The translations under genes were made by a program, and so were the position numbers. The notes beneath the pieces were generated by a model that was not told where the DNA came from, ran no database searches, and was given only the letters and a program-made list of their open reading frames with translations. Positions 18,144-25,711 of a DNA stretch of 55,500 bases are shown one piece after another (position 1 is the first letter of the stretch; each line of letters opens with the position of its first letter). Origin of the DNA: Lentisphaerota bacterium. Lineage in GTDB: Bacteria; Verrucomicrobiota; Lentisphaeria; Victivallales; Victivallaceae. The stretch covers positions 1 through 55,500 of the forward strand of contig SUWF01000020.1 in NCBI GenBank assembly GCA_015061575.1. Direction: 5' to 3'.

Positions 18144-18980
18144 TCAAATCGCTGCACTCAGCCAACCCAGTAAATATATAACATAGAACGCTATCCCCAG
18201 ATACGGCCCGAACGGCACCATACCGTCAGATGAAACTTTTTTGCGGAAAACAGCCGCCATCACCCATCCGGCAACCGCCAGGATCGATGCCGTTGCCAAT
18301 ATTATCAGCAATCCGGGCATTCCACAGGTTGCTCCAATAAACCCGGCATATTTGACATCGCCAGCGCCCAATGTCCGTTTTTTCATCAATTTACCGGTCA
18401 GCCAGGCAAATACCCCCAAACCGATAACTCCGGCCAGCAGCCCGTGCAGACTCCACAACAGCGAATCAGCATGACTCATTCCCCGCCCGGCAATAAATAC
18501 CCAGTTGAAAAGCACTCCGGATATCATACCAAAATAGGTAAGCTTATCCGGCAGTTTCCGGTGTTCTATATCAATAAATGCGCAAGGCACAACCACCGAA
18601 AGCATTATCGTTAAGGATATCAAATCTTTTGCGGCCCCCTCCCCCATATAAATCAGCACCGCCGGGACCGTAAACAGCACGCCCACCAGCAATTCCATAA
18701 TTATATAGCGTGGCGAAATCGGTGCTTTGCAGTCCCGGCACTTGCCGCCCAACGCCAAAAATCCGATCACCGGCACATTGTCGAACCACCTTATCTTGTG
18801 ATTGCACTTGGGGCAATGGCTCGGCACAAATACTACCGATTCCCCCAGCGGGATGCGCCAGATGCAGACATTGAGGAAACTGCCCAGACAGCTGCCGAAA
18901 ATGAACGCAAACACAATATACACCCCCAGCGGGATCAAGTCCGCCAGCGGCATTGCACAAATTATATCGTAAACGCTCAT
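18144..18980 (-). CDS. pilD: prepilin peptidase / N-methyltransferase (A24 family)
   Basis: 278 aa, an inner-membrane enzyme that cleaves and methylates type IV pilin-like or pseudopilin precursors. GSCLGSFLNVCIWRIP marks the N-terminal domain. A complete zinc module follows (CPKC near 61 and CRDC near 83, in HCPKCNHKIRWFDNVPVIGF). The two catalytic aspartates are in CAFIDIEHRKLPDKLTYFG near 137 and LGAGDVKYAGFIGA near 199 (GxGD). It closes the cstA-to-trpB run on the same strand. Its last codons (WLSAAI, stop) overlap the GCACTCAGC microhomology that bounds the tandem duplication downstream. Confidence 0.95.
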   Translation of the reverse strand: MSVYDIICAMPLADLIPLGVYIVFAFIFGSCLGSFLNVCIWRIPLGESVVFVPSHCPKCNHKIRWFDNVPVIGFLALGGKCRDCKAPISPRYIIMELLVGVLFTVPAVLIYMGEGAAKDLISLTIMLSVVVPCAFIDIEHRKLPDKLTYFGMISGVLFNWVFIAGRGMSHADSLLWSLHGLLAGVIGLGVFAWLTGKLMKKRTLGAGDVKYAGFIGATCGMPGLLIILATASILAVAGWVMAAVFRKKVSSDGMVPFGPYLGIAFYVIYLLGWLSAAI

Positions 18981-19049
18981 TTTATATTTTTTCCTGACCT
19001 GAGGCTGATTGTTGTACCTGGGGAAGCGGAAAAAACCTTTGGGGTTGTT

Positions 19050-20432
19050 TTATTTATTGATTTCCGGCAGACCGGCAAAGCCTTTGGCGAGGTCTTCTTC
19101 GCCGGGCACATAATCGGTCATGGCTCCGTTGTTGAACCGCTCATAAGCAAACATATCAAAGTAACCGGTACCGGTCAGGCCGATAACGATCACCTTTTCT
19201 TCGCCCGTTTCCCGACACTTGATGGCTTCGTCGATCCCCGCCCGGATGGCGTGAGAGCTTTCGGGAGCAGGCAAAATACCTTCGCAGCGGGCAAAAAATT
19301 CTGCGGCTTCAAATACTTCCGTTTGCTTGACCGTTCTTGCTTCCATAAGTCCTTCGTGATAAAGCTCGCTCAACACCGGGCTCATACCGTGATAACGCAA
19401 GCCGCCGGCGTGGGTGGCTGCAGGCATAAAACCGCTGCCCAAAGTATACATCTTAGCCAGCGGGCAGACTTTCCCGGTATCGCAGTAGTCATAAACATAA
19501 CGGCCACGGGTCAAACTCGGACAGCTGGCCGGTTCCACCGCAATAAAGCGGTAATCGGCTTCGCCCCGGAGTTTTTCGCCCATAAAGGGAGCGATCAGGC
19601 CGCCGAGGTTGGATCCGCCCCCGGCACAGCCGATGATTATATCGGGCTTGATATTGTATTTATCAAAGGCCGCCTTGGTTTCCAAACCGATAATACTCTG
19701 ATGCAGCATCACCAAATTGAGCACCGACCCCAGCACATAGCGGAAACCATCCTGACTGAGTGCGCTTTCCACTGCTTCAGAAATAGCACAGCCCAAACTG
19801 CCGCCGGTTCCGGGAAATTCCGCCAAAATCTTGCGTCCGACTTCGGTAGTTTCCGACGGCGACGGCGTTACACTCGCACCGTAAGTACGCATAACTTCCC
19901 GCCGGAACGGCTTTTGCTCGTAAGAAACTTTGACCATGTACACCTGACACGCCATCTTGAAGAAACTGCAGGCCATGGCCAGAGCCGTGCCCCACTGTCC
20001 GGCGCCGGTTTCGGTGGTAACGCCTTTCAAGCCCTGCTCGTGAGCGTAATACGCTTGCGCAATGGCACTGTTGAGCTTGTGACTGCCGGAGGTGTTGTTG
20101 CCCTCAAATTTGTAAAAAATCTTCGCCGGAGTATTCAGTTCCCTTTCCAGAAAAGATGCGTGAACCAGCGGTGCCGGGCGGTACATCTTGTAAAAATCCC
20201 GCACCGGAGTTGGAATACTTATCCAGGCGTTGGTGTTATCCAATTCCTGCCTGGCCAATTCGGTACAAAATACTTTGCTCAACTCTTCCAGCGTGGCCGG
20301 TTCGCCGGTCTGCGGATTCAGCAGCGGTGCCGGTTTGATGGGCATATCGGCCCGCAGATTGTACCAGCTGTGCGGCAGCTCATCTTCGGTAAGATAGATC
20401 TTGTACGGAATTTCGGAAAACTTTTTCGACAT
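19050..20432 (-). CDS. trpB: tryptophan synthase beta chain, TrpB2 type
   Basis: 460 aa, longer than TrpB1 (about 400) and with the TrpB2-type N-terminal extension (PYKIYLTEDELPHSWYNL, ATLEELSKVF). The enzyme condenses indole with serine using pyridoxal phosphate. The PLP lysine is in EGNNTSGSHKLNSAIAQ near 122, TTETGAGQWGTALA near 150 gives the catalytic Glu, and the phosphate loop is CAGGGSNLGGL near 276. AGAGGA precedes the ATG. No trpA or other trp genes are adjacent. Stand-alone TrpB2 proteins are often thought to salvage indole rather than take part in the full pathway. Confidence 0.95.
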   Translation of the reverse strand: MSKKFSEIPYKIYLTEDELPHSWYNLRADMPIKPAPLLNPQTGEPATLEELSKVFCTELARQELDNTNAWISIPTPVRDFYKMYRPAPLVHASFLERELNTPAKIFYKFEGNNTSGSHKLNSAIAQAYYAHEQGLKGVTTETGAGQWGTALAMACSFFKMACQVYMVKVSYEQKPFRREVMRTYGASVTPSPSETTEVGRKILAEFPGTGGSLGCAISEAVESALSQDGFRYVLGSVLNLVMLHQSIIGLETKAAFDKYNIKPDIIIGCAGGGSNLGGLIAPFMGEKLRGEADYRFIAVEPASCPSLTRGRYVYDYCDTGKVCPLAKMYTLGSGFMPAATHAGGLRYHGMSPVLSELYHEGLMEARTVKQTEVFEAAEFFARCEGILPAPESSHAIRAGIDEAIKCRETGEEKVIVIGLTGTGYFDMFAYERFNNGAMTDYVPGEEDLAKGFAGLPEINK

Positions 20433-20464
20433 ATTATAATCCTCTCAGCAACTGTAACTTGCTA

Positions 20465-21292
20465 TTACTCCTGGGTATACGGCGCATTCAACGTGCCGAT
20501 AAAACTCTTTTCATGCCGCTGATAGAGTACCGGCGGATAATCCGGATCGCACTCCCGCTTGCGCATGACCAATTTCATTTCGTAGGGCGGATCGAGCTTG
20601 CACACCGTAAAACTGCCGGGATTGGCTTTCAGCTTGGCAGCGGCCATCCGGGCACCTTCCCTCAGCATCTTGCGGGCCTTTTTTGGGGCCAGATGGATAG
20701 CGGCAAGCTTGCTTTTGGCGTAAACTTCGGCCGTAACATCTTCCAAACCCTCTTCGCTGTTGCAGCCCCGCTTGACGCCCACGGTGATCACGCCGGGCGC
20801 AAACTCTTCGGCTTCACGGCAAAACGCATCTTCGCCACCGGCAAAAACCACCGGCACATCCAGCTCACCGGCCGCCAGCGCCATCTTGCCGAACTCTCCG
20901 ACCGACACACCGTTGACCGTGGCCTCCTTGATATGAAAACTTCCGGTATGAGTCATCTGGCTGTAGGGCGTACCGGCTTTGGCGTGCTGTCCGACCCAGG
21001 CGATGCCGTCAAAAGTTTCGTCCAGCGTAAACGGCCAGGGCGGAGTCGCCTGTCCCCGCTGCAAAAGCGCCCGCTCATCCAGCAATTCCGGATCGATAGC
21101 GCCCCAGCCGTGACCGTCGCACACCAGAACTTCGGTGGCGCCTCCGGCAAAAAATCCATCTACGACCGCATTGACTTCCTCCGTCAGCAGCCGTTTGCCC
21201 TGATCATAATAGCGGCCCATGGGAGTGCACCAATCTTCAAAATTCAATATTCCGGCGGCACCTTCAATATCAGTAACCAAAAAAATCTTCAT
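20465..21292 (-). CDS. M55 family metallopeptidase (D-aminopeptidase DppA-like)
   Basis: 275 aa. The family are zinc-dependent decameric aminopeptidases that release D-amino acids from short peptides. Metal-site motifs are TDIEGAAGI (D8, E10), VCDGHGWGAID near 58, WVGQHAKAGTP near 99 and MTHTGSFH near 113, in the family order. GGAGGAAG precedes the ATG, which overlaps the stop of the acyltransferase gene in ATGA, so translation is coupled. D-Ala-D-Ala release from peptidoglycan fragments is the known role of DppA; the exact substrate here is unproven. Confidence 0.9.
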   Translation of the reverse strand: MKIFLVTDIEGAAGILNFEDWCTPMGRYYDQGKRLLTEEVNAVVDGFFAGGATEVLVCDGHGWGAIDPELLDERALLQRGQATPPWPFTLDETFDGIAWVGQHAKAGTPYSQMTHTGSFHIKEATVNGVSVGEFGKMALAAGELDVPVVFAGGEDAFCREAEEFAPGVITVGVKRGCNSEEGLEDVTAEVYAKSKLAAIHLAPKKARKMLREGARMAAAKLKANPGSFTVCKLDPPYEMKLVMRKRECDPDYPPVLYQRHEKSFIGTLNAPYTQE

Positions 21293-22305
21293 TTTTCTTC
21301 CTCCATGGCCTGCTTTTTTAATCTGGAACTGTAAAAAGATGGTTTAACTTTTTGAGCGTAATAAGGATATTTGGCCGCCAGTGTTTCATCCGCATCCATT
21401 GGTATATAGCGGAACCGTTTGTACAGCCACACATATTGTTCAGGATATTTGCGGATAAACTCCTCGCTTATCTGCATAAGCTCCTGAATGACTTCTTCAT
21501 CGTTGGCGTACTGCTCAAAAGGTTTGGACAACTCTCTGGAATAAGCCACGATCCGGTCATTTTCCCGCACGCTGGTGCCGTAAATGATCACAGCGGGTAT
21601 ATCATTGGCCATGCAGTAGCGCTTCAGCAGCGCCGGAGCCGCACTGCTGGGCGCCGGTAAATTCATAAAATCAACAAAAACTCCGCCATCGCGCACCCGG
21701 GTATTCTGATCGATCAAAGTACCTACACCCAACCCGGAACGCAACGCCTTGATCGCCGCACGCATTGCGCCTTTGGCAAAAATGATCTCCAGCCCGCCGG
21801 TTCGTTCCCGGCTGCCGGATATGAGTTTGTTCAAATATTTATTGCGGGAAGGCTTGGCAATCGCCGCCATCCTGACTCCGGCGTAATAAGGCGCCATCAA
21901 CCCGGAAGCCTCCCAACTGCCCAGATGCGGATTGACAAAAATGATCCGCACGCCGTCAGCTACATATTTTTTGAGCTGCGAGAGGGTCGGCTCCGGCAGC
22001 ACACAGACTTTTTCGATCCGCTTGGGTATGCCGCTCATCCAGATAAATTCCAAAAAATTCAACACCACAAAAAAGATGCTCTTTTTGGCCGTCAGGTGGA
22101 TTTGAGCAGCCTCCCACTCCGGAAAAGCCACTTGGATATTGGCCCGGCAGAGTTTCATCGCCGACGGCACCAGCGCCACACCGGCAGCCACCATCCGGGC
22201 AAAGACCCGCACCATCCAGCGGGGGGAGATCCGGATCAGCAGACAAAAAAACAACGCCAGCAAATAACTGCAGAAGTAGCGGATATTTTTGAAAAAATCT
22301 TTCAT
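21289..22305 (-). CDS. lipid A acyltransferase-like protein (LpxL/HtrB family)
   Basis: 338 aa. An N-terminal hydrophobic anchor (YFCSYLLALFFCLLIRIS) is followed by the lysophospholipid-acyltransferase core. FVNPHLGSWEASG near 126 holds the H-x4-E catalytic pair, IAKPSRNKYLNKLISGSRE and GVGTLIDQNTRVRDGGVFVDFM follow as in LpxL. Such enzymes move a secondary acyl chain onto lipid A at the inner membrane, so the cell probably has an LPS-type outer membrane. It overlaps the M55 peptidase start by 4 bp and begins 15 bp after the preceding unknown gene. Confidence 0.9.
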   Translation of the reverse strand: MKDFFKNIRYFCSYLLALFFCLLIRISPRWMVRVFARMVAAGVALVPSAMKLCRANIQVAFPEWEAAQIHLTAKKSIFFVVLNFLEFIWMSGIPKRIEKVCVLPEPTLSQLKKYVADGVRIIFVNPHLGSWEASGLMAPYYAGVRMAAIAKPSRNKYLNKLISGSRERTGGLEIIFAKGAMRAAIKALRSGLGVGTLIDQNTRVRDGGVFVDFMNLPAPSSAAPALLKRYCMANDIPAVIIYGTSVRENDRIVAYSRELSKPFEQYANDEEVIQELMQISEEFIRKYPEQYVWLYKRFRYIPMDADETLAAKYPYYAQKVKPSFYSSRLKKQAMEEEK

Positions 22306-22320
22306 AAAACCTCAATATTA

Positions 22321-23235
22321 TTATTTGCGCCGGGCCCGGGGTATGCGGGTAAAACGCACCGATTTATCCGCATTGATCCGCACGCCATTGGCAAACAGCA
22401 CATTATTCAGCGCACACCGGCCGATATTCTGCAGCATATGCAGGCGGCTTTCCGGAGTACAGTTTTGTTTAGTCGGAGCCTTGATTTCCCGCACTTTCAA
22501 CTCCTCAGAGATATACCACAAGCCCCAGTTATCGGGCAATTCATCCTCCGAGATCACATTTTCCGGCACCGCAATGATCAGATAATCTGCCACTGCCGAG
22601 CGGGCCAGCTGCTCCATGCGGGTACCCTTATAAAGACTCTGCTGCAGAGAATTTATCCGGCGGCACAACTGATGATACTCTTTGTTGGTGCTGCGGGCAA
22701 AATCAAAACTGCGGAATTCATCAAAGAGTTCATCTTCCACCCGCAATTCCGGTTCATCGAGCTTGATTTGCTCTTCCATAGCCGAGCGTTTTTTGCGCAA
22801 TCCGGCCAGTTCTGCGGCCACCGCCTGACTGCCGGCGCACTCTGGAATACACTGATTGCGGCGGCTGTAAATATCGACCAGCACGCAACTTTGCAACTCA
22901 TTGAGATATTTCCGACTATCGGTAAAATAAGCCGCCACCGAAGCCTTGAACTTCTGTTTCCGGCACGGCACATGCAATGCGGCCCCGGCAGCGCCATTTT
23001 TGACCAGCTGCGCCAACACAGCCTGATGCAAAGCGTGACTGTTTTCGACAGCTTTGGGGGCTTGCTCAGCGGCTGCCGGAGCAGCTTGCGCTGCTTCAGT
23101 TTGAGGATTTTCAACTGCATCTGCGGCGGCAGCTTCCGGCACCGGAACAGCGACAGGCTCAACGACCTCCGCTACCGGGCTTTCAGCCGGAGCATCAAAA
23201 TCAAAAAACAACTGATTTTCTGAATCTTTTTTCAT
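22321..23235 (-). CDS. unknown protein with Ala/Pro/Glu-rich N-terminus
   Basis: 304 aa. Residues 1-70 are low complexity (Ala, Pro, Glu, Val), probably a flexible tail. The rest is mixed alpha/beta with a charged helical stretch (ELAGLRKKRSAMEEQIKLDEPELRVEDELFDEF). The core segment VADYLIIAVPENVISEDEL, then PDNWGLWYISEELKVREI and KAP, resembles a pattern I recall from phage and Bacteroidetes proteins with a nuclease-like (MmcB or PD-(D/E)XK-type) fold: a DY...VVP strand, LPxxWGL and a final Lys. That likeness is only suggestive. It sits 39 bp after cstA and 15 bp before the acyltransferase. Confidence 0.6.
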   Translation of the reverse strand: MKKDSENQLFFDFDAPAESPVAEVVEPVAVPVPEAAAADAVENPQTEAAQAAPAAAEQAPKAVENSHALHQAVLAQLVKNGAAGAALHVPCRKQKFKASVAAYFTDSRKYLNELQSCVLVDIYSRRNQCIPECAGSQAVAAELAGLRKKRSAMEEQIKLDEPELRVEDELFDEFRSFDFARSTNKEYHQLCRRINSLQQSLYKGTRMEQLARSAVADYLIIAVPENVISEDELPDNWGLWYISEELKVREIKAPTKQNCTPESRLHMLQNIGRCALNNVLFANGVRINADKSVRFTRIPRARRK

Positions 23236-23274
23236 AAATTTATAAAGACTTGGGGCTTAAACTTCCGGTTCAAA

Positions 23275-24720
23275 TTATTTACTCAGCTTGCGGCCATGCT
23301 TCCAAACCGCCAGCGAAGCGATCGCAACCAATATCACCGCCAGCACATACGCCACATTCAACGGCAGACCAAAGCCCACCGGGCCGCCGTGCGCCGGCGA
23401 GATCCAAAGTATGTAGCACACCACAATAAAGAGCATAAATGCCCCCGGCACCAAAGCGATCAAACAATTTTTGCGCTGCTTGAGCAAATAGACCGTTCCG
23501 GCCAGCAAAGTCGTGACCGCCAGCACCTGATTGCCCCACGAAAAATAGTTCCACAACAAATTGAAAGTCTTGGCACTCTGATTTGACCACCAAAGCAAAG
23601 CGGCCACCACCACGAGCATACTCACACAAAGCAGCAGCCGGTTGCGGATCGGTTTTTGATCGATATTGAGCATTTCGCCCAACGCCATGCGGGTGCTGCG
23701 CAAAGCGGTATCGCCGGAGGTGATCGCCAGCACCACCACCCCCAGAATGGTGATATTACCGGCAACAGACCCCAGAAAGTGGGTGGTTATATAGCTCAAA
23801 ACCTTAGCCGGTGCCTGCGCCATATATTCCGGAAACAAATTGTAGATCGCCAGTCCGGCTCCGGCCCAGATCATGCCGATGATCCCTTCGGCGACCATCA
23901 TACCATAAAAGGTACTGCGGGCCTGCCGTTCAGTTTTCATGGTGCGGGCCACGATCGGCGACTGCGTAGCGTGGAATCCGGAAATAATTCCGCAGGCGAT
24001 AGTTACAAAAAGCATCGGCAGGATGGGCTGATTTTTTTCGGCCGTGAACATATTGGCCTTGAAAGCGTCACTTTCCAGCAGCAAAGCCGGATTTTTCACG
24101 CCTTCGGCCACCAGCACGCCAAAAATCGCCAGCGTGCTGACGATCAAAAGCCCGCCGAAAAACGGATAGATCGCCCCGATGATCTTATCCACCGGGAAAA
24201 GCGCCGCCGCCACATAATAAAACGTAATAACCGCCACCGCATACCAGAACCATTCGCCGGGGATCATGCCGGAAATCAAATTGGCCGGAATATTGACAAA
24301 CACCGCCACCACCAGCAGCAGCAATATGACCATGAACCAGGAAAAAATCCGGTAATAAACGCTGCCGAGATTATCTTTGACCAGCGTTGTGAGGTTAGCT
24401 CCGTTATTCCGCAGCGACATCATCCCGGCGATCATATCGTGCGTAGCCCCGGCAATCAGATTGCCGATCGGCAGAATAACAAAAACGATCGAACCGAATT
24501 TGATCCCCAAAATCACCCCGATCACCGGGCCGATCCCGGCAATATTGAGCAGCTGGATGAGCATATTTTTCCAATGCGGCAGCTCAATATAATCCACCCC
24601 GTCCGGCGATTTGACGCACGGAGTCTGGCGGTCATCCGGCCCCAGAATTTTTTCCACAAGTTTACCATAGGTAAAATACCCGGCGATCAATACGGCAATA
24701 CCGCAAAGAAACAACAACAT
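23275..24720 (-). CDS. cstA: carbon starvation protein A family transporter (CstA)
   Basis: 481 aa, the short form of the family (E. coli CstA is about 700 aa). An inner-membrane carrier; homologues import pyruvate or peptides when carbon is scarce. About a dozen hydrophobic segments are visible. Family blocks are FTYGKLVEKILGPDD near 17, GVDYIELPHWKNMLIQLLNIAG near 41, GPVIGVILGIKFGSIVF near 64, GATHDMIAGMMSLRN near 90 and IACGIISGFHATQSPIVARTM near 234. GGGAT lies before the ATG. It leads the run of minus-strand genes ending with pilD. Confidence 0.9.
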   Translation of the reverse strand: MLLFLCGIAVLIAGYFTYGKLVEKILGPDDRQTPCVKSPDGVDYIELPHWKNMLIQLLNIAGIGPVIGVILGIKFGSIVFVILPIGNLIAGATHDMIAGMMSLRNNGANLTTLVKDNLGSVYYRIFSWFMVILLLLVVAVFVNIPANLISGMIPGEWFWYAVAVITFYYVAAALFPVDKIIGAIYPFFGGLLIVSTLAIFGVLVAEGVKNPALLLESDAFKANMFTAEKNQPILPMLFVTIACGIISGFHATQSPIVARTMKTERQARSTFYGMMVAEGIIGMIWAGAGLAIYNLFPEYMAQAPAKVLSYITTHFLGSVAGNITILGVVVLAITSGDTALRSTRMALGEMLNIDQKPIRNRLLLCVSMLVVVAALLWWSNQSAKTFNLLWNYFSWGNQVLAVTTLLAGTVYLLKQRKNCLIALVPGAFMLFIVVCYILWISPAHGGPVGFGLPLNVAYVLAVILVAIASLAVWKHGRKLSK

Positions 24721-24909
24721 GATTCATCCCTTTTATATTTATACAGGTTATTATATTATAAAAAAACATTAACGATGGAAATATACCACATTTTCAAGCA
24801 TATTGCAAATAACAACCGGAGATTTTCCCGACAAAGGCACAAATAGCGGCAAGCCTGTTGGCCAAATTGGCGCAGTTGCAAGGCGCACGCCTGGAGGGAA
24901 GCTTAGTTG

Positions 24910-24966
24910 TACGGATGGGTACGGAGAGGTACGGAACTGTACGGAGCAGCCGGGCTCTTGCCCGGC
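24910..24966. repeat. four 10-bp TACGGA repeats next to a GC hairpin
   Basis: Units TACGGATGGG, TACGGAGAGG, TACGGAACTG and TACGGAGCAG abut (24910-24949), the same period and core as at 11631-11670. They run into the hairpin GCCGGGC-TCTT-GCCCGGC (24949-24966). Confidence 0.75.
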
Positions 24967-25080
24967 ATCCACCTCCGCACAAGGCTACGGCGGACAAGCT
25001 ATCTGGGTTCTACCGCTCCGCCCTTGCTGCAGGCAGAGTGCAGTTGTAGGGCGCACGCCTGTTTTGCGCGCCAAGTAGTA

Positions 25081-25136
25081 CGGACAATAACGGACAATAA
25101 CAGACGATAACGGACCCGGCGGCGAAATCGCCGCCG
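25081..25136. repeat. 10-bp CGGACAATAA repeats and a GC hairpin
   Basis: CGGACAATAA occurs twice, then the variant CAGACGATAA and a partial CGGAC (25081-25115). The hairpin CGGCGGC-GAAATC-GCCGCCG (25117-25136) follows at once. Confidence 0.7.
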
Positions 25137-25160
25137 CTATCATTGTAGACATGCGCTTAT

Positions 25161-25205
25161 TTATAAGACTTATAAGTCCTATAAGTCCTATAAGTCCTAT
25201 AAAAA
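25161..25205. repeat. five 9-bp tandem repeats
   Basis: TTATAAGAC, TTATAAGTC, CTATAAGTC, CTATAAGTC and CTATAAAAA adjoin without gaps. A short AT-rich minisatellite in the gap before the AIDA gene; possibly slippage-prone. Confidence 0.8.
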
Positions 25206-25362
25206 CTACGACAGCGGCCGAGCCACTATGGTACTACACGGTCCCCAAAAAGGCTGGCGGCGATCCACCTACGCACAAGGCTCCGGCGGACAAGGCGAAG
25301 TGATGCCGCCGCCCGACATCCACCTTCGCACGAGGCTACGGCGGACAAGCCAGCCGGGTGTC

Positions 25363-25500
25363 TACCATTCCGCACTCGCGACTGGCGGCAAACGAAGTGA
25401 TGCCGCCGCCCGACATCAGTCGGGTGGCTACCATTCCGCACTCGCGACTGGCGGCAAACGAAGTGATGCCGCCGCCCGGCATCAGCCGGGGGGCTACCGT
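25363..25500. repeat. 66-bp tandem repeat
   Basis: CTACCATTCCGCACTCGCGA recurs at 25363 and 25429 and a degenerate start (CTACCGTACCGC) at 25495, a 66-bp period. Each unit contains ACTGGCGGCAAACGAAGTGA and GCCGCCGCCC. The block is flanked by a related pair, CCACTATGGTACTACACGG near 25223 and CCACTATGGCTCTACACGG near 25524. Confidence 0.8.
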
Positions 25501-25576
25501 ACCGCCCCGATGGCTGGCCGACCCACTATGGCTCTACACGGCCGCTAAGCTGAGTAGCATTTCCACAAACGAGATC

Positions 25577-25616
25577 GGCCATTTTTATTTTTGCAGAAGC
25601 AAAAATAAAAATGGCC
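25577..25616. terminator. perfect 18-bp inverted repeat
   Basis: GGCCATTTTTATTTTTGC, loop AGAA, then its exact complement. The AT-rich stem is unusual for a normal terminator; it could work in either direction or be a cruciform-forming element. It lies just beyond the other hairpin behind the AIDA gene. Confidence 0.5.
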
Positions 25617-25645
25617 AGGAAAAGGTTTTTTGAAGGGATGGGGTT

Positions 25646-25691
25646 TGGGGAAGGGAAACTTTTTTCCTCAAAAAAAGTTTCCTTTCCCCAA
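25646..25691 (-). terminator. terminator behind the AIDA/FG-GAP gene
   Basis: A 21-bp stem with one G-U pair (TTGGGGAAGGGAAACTTTTTT with its complement), loop about 4 nt, starts 21 bp after the stop codon. Runs of T occur inside the stem on the minus strand. Confidence 0.6.
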
Positions 25692-25711
25692 GCTCACACC
25701 ATCGCTTACAA

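Larger units (their letters stand above)
17271..18162. repeat. 435/448-bp tandem duplication bounded by GCACTCAGC
   Basis: The 9-mer GCACTCAGC occurs at 17271, 17719 and 18154. Between successive copies the order is the same: promoter, inverted repeat, leader RNA with terminator, start of the small ORF. The segments 17506-17713 and 17941-18148 are nearly identical (about 165 nt without a change), whereas the leader hairpins and ORF starts have diverged. The 9-mer at 18154 lies in the last codons of the prepilin peptidase gene; the one at 17719 is in codons of the truncated ORF and the one at 17271 in the complete ORF. Confidence 0.9.
24721..25711. other. gene-free repeat island
   Basis: About 990 bp between cstA and the AIDA protein gene. 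It is made of short tandem repeats (10, 10, 9 and 66 bp), GC-rich hairpins and two long inverted repeats near the right end. Short reading frames exist in all frames but their products are simple repeats without recognisable domains, and none has a convincing start, so I see no gene. Confidence 0.75.

Noticed and set aside
24769..25633. Several 60-106-codon frames in the repeat island
   Set aside because: Their translations are simple repeats; overlapping frames are open on both strands and no start signals are seen.
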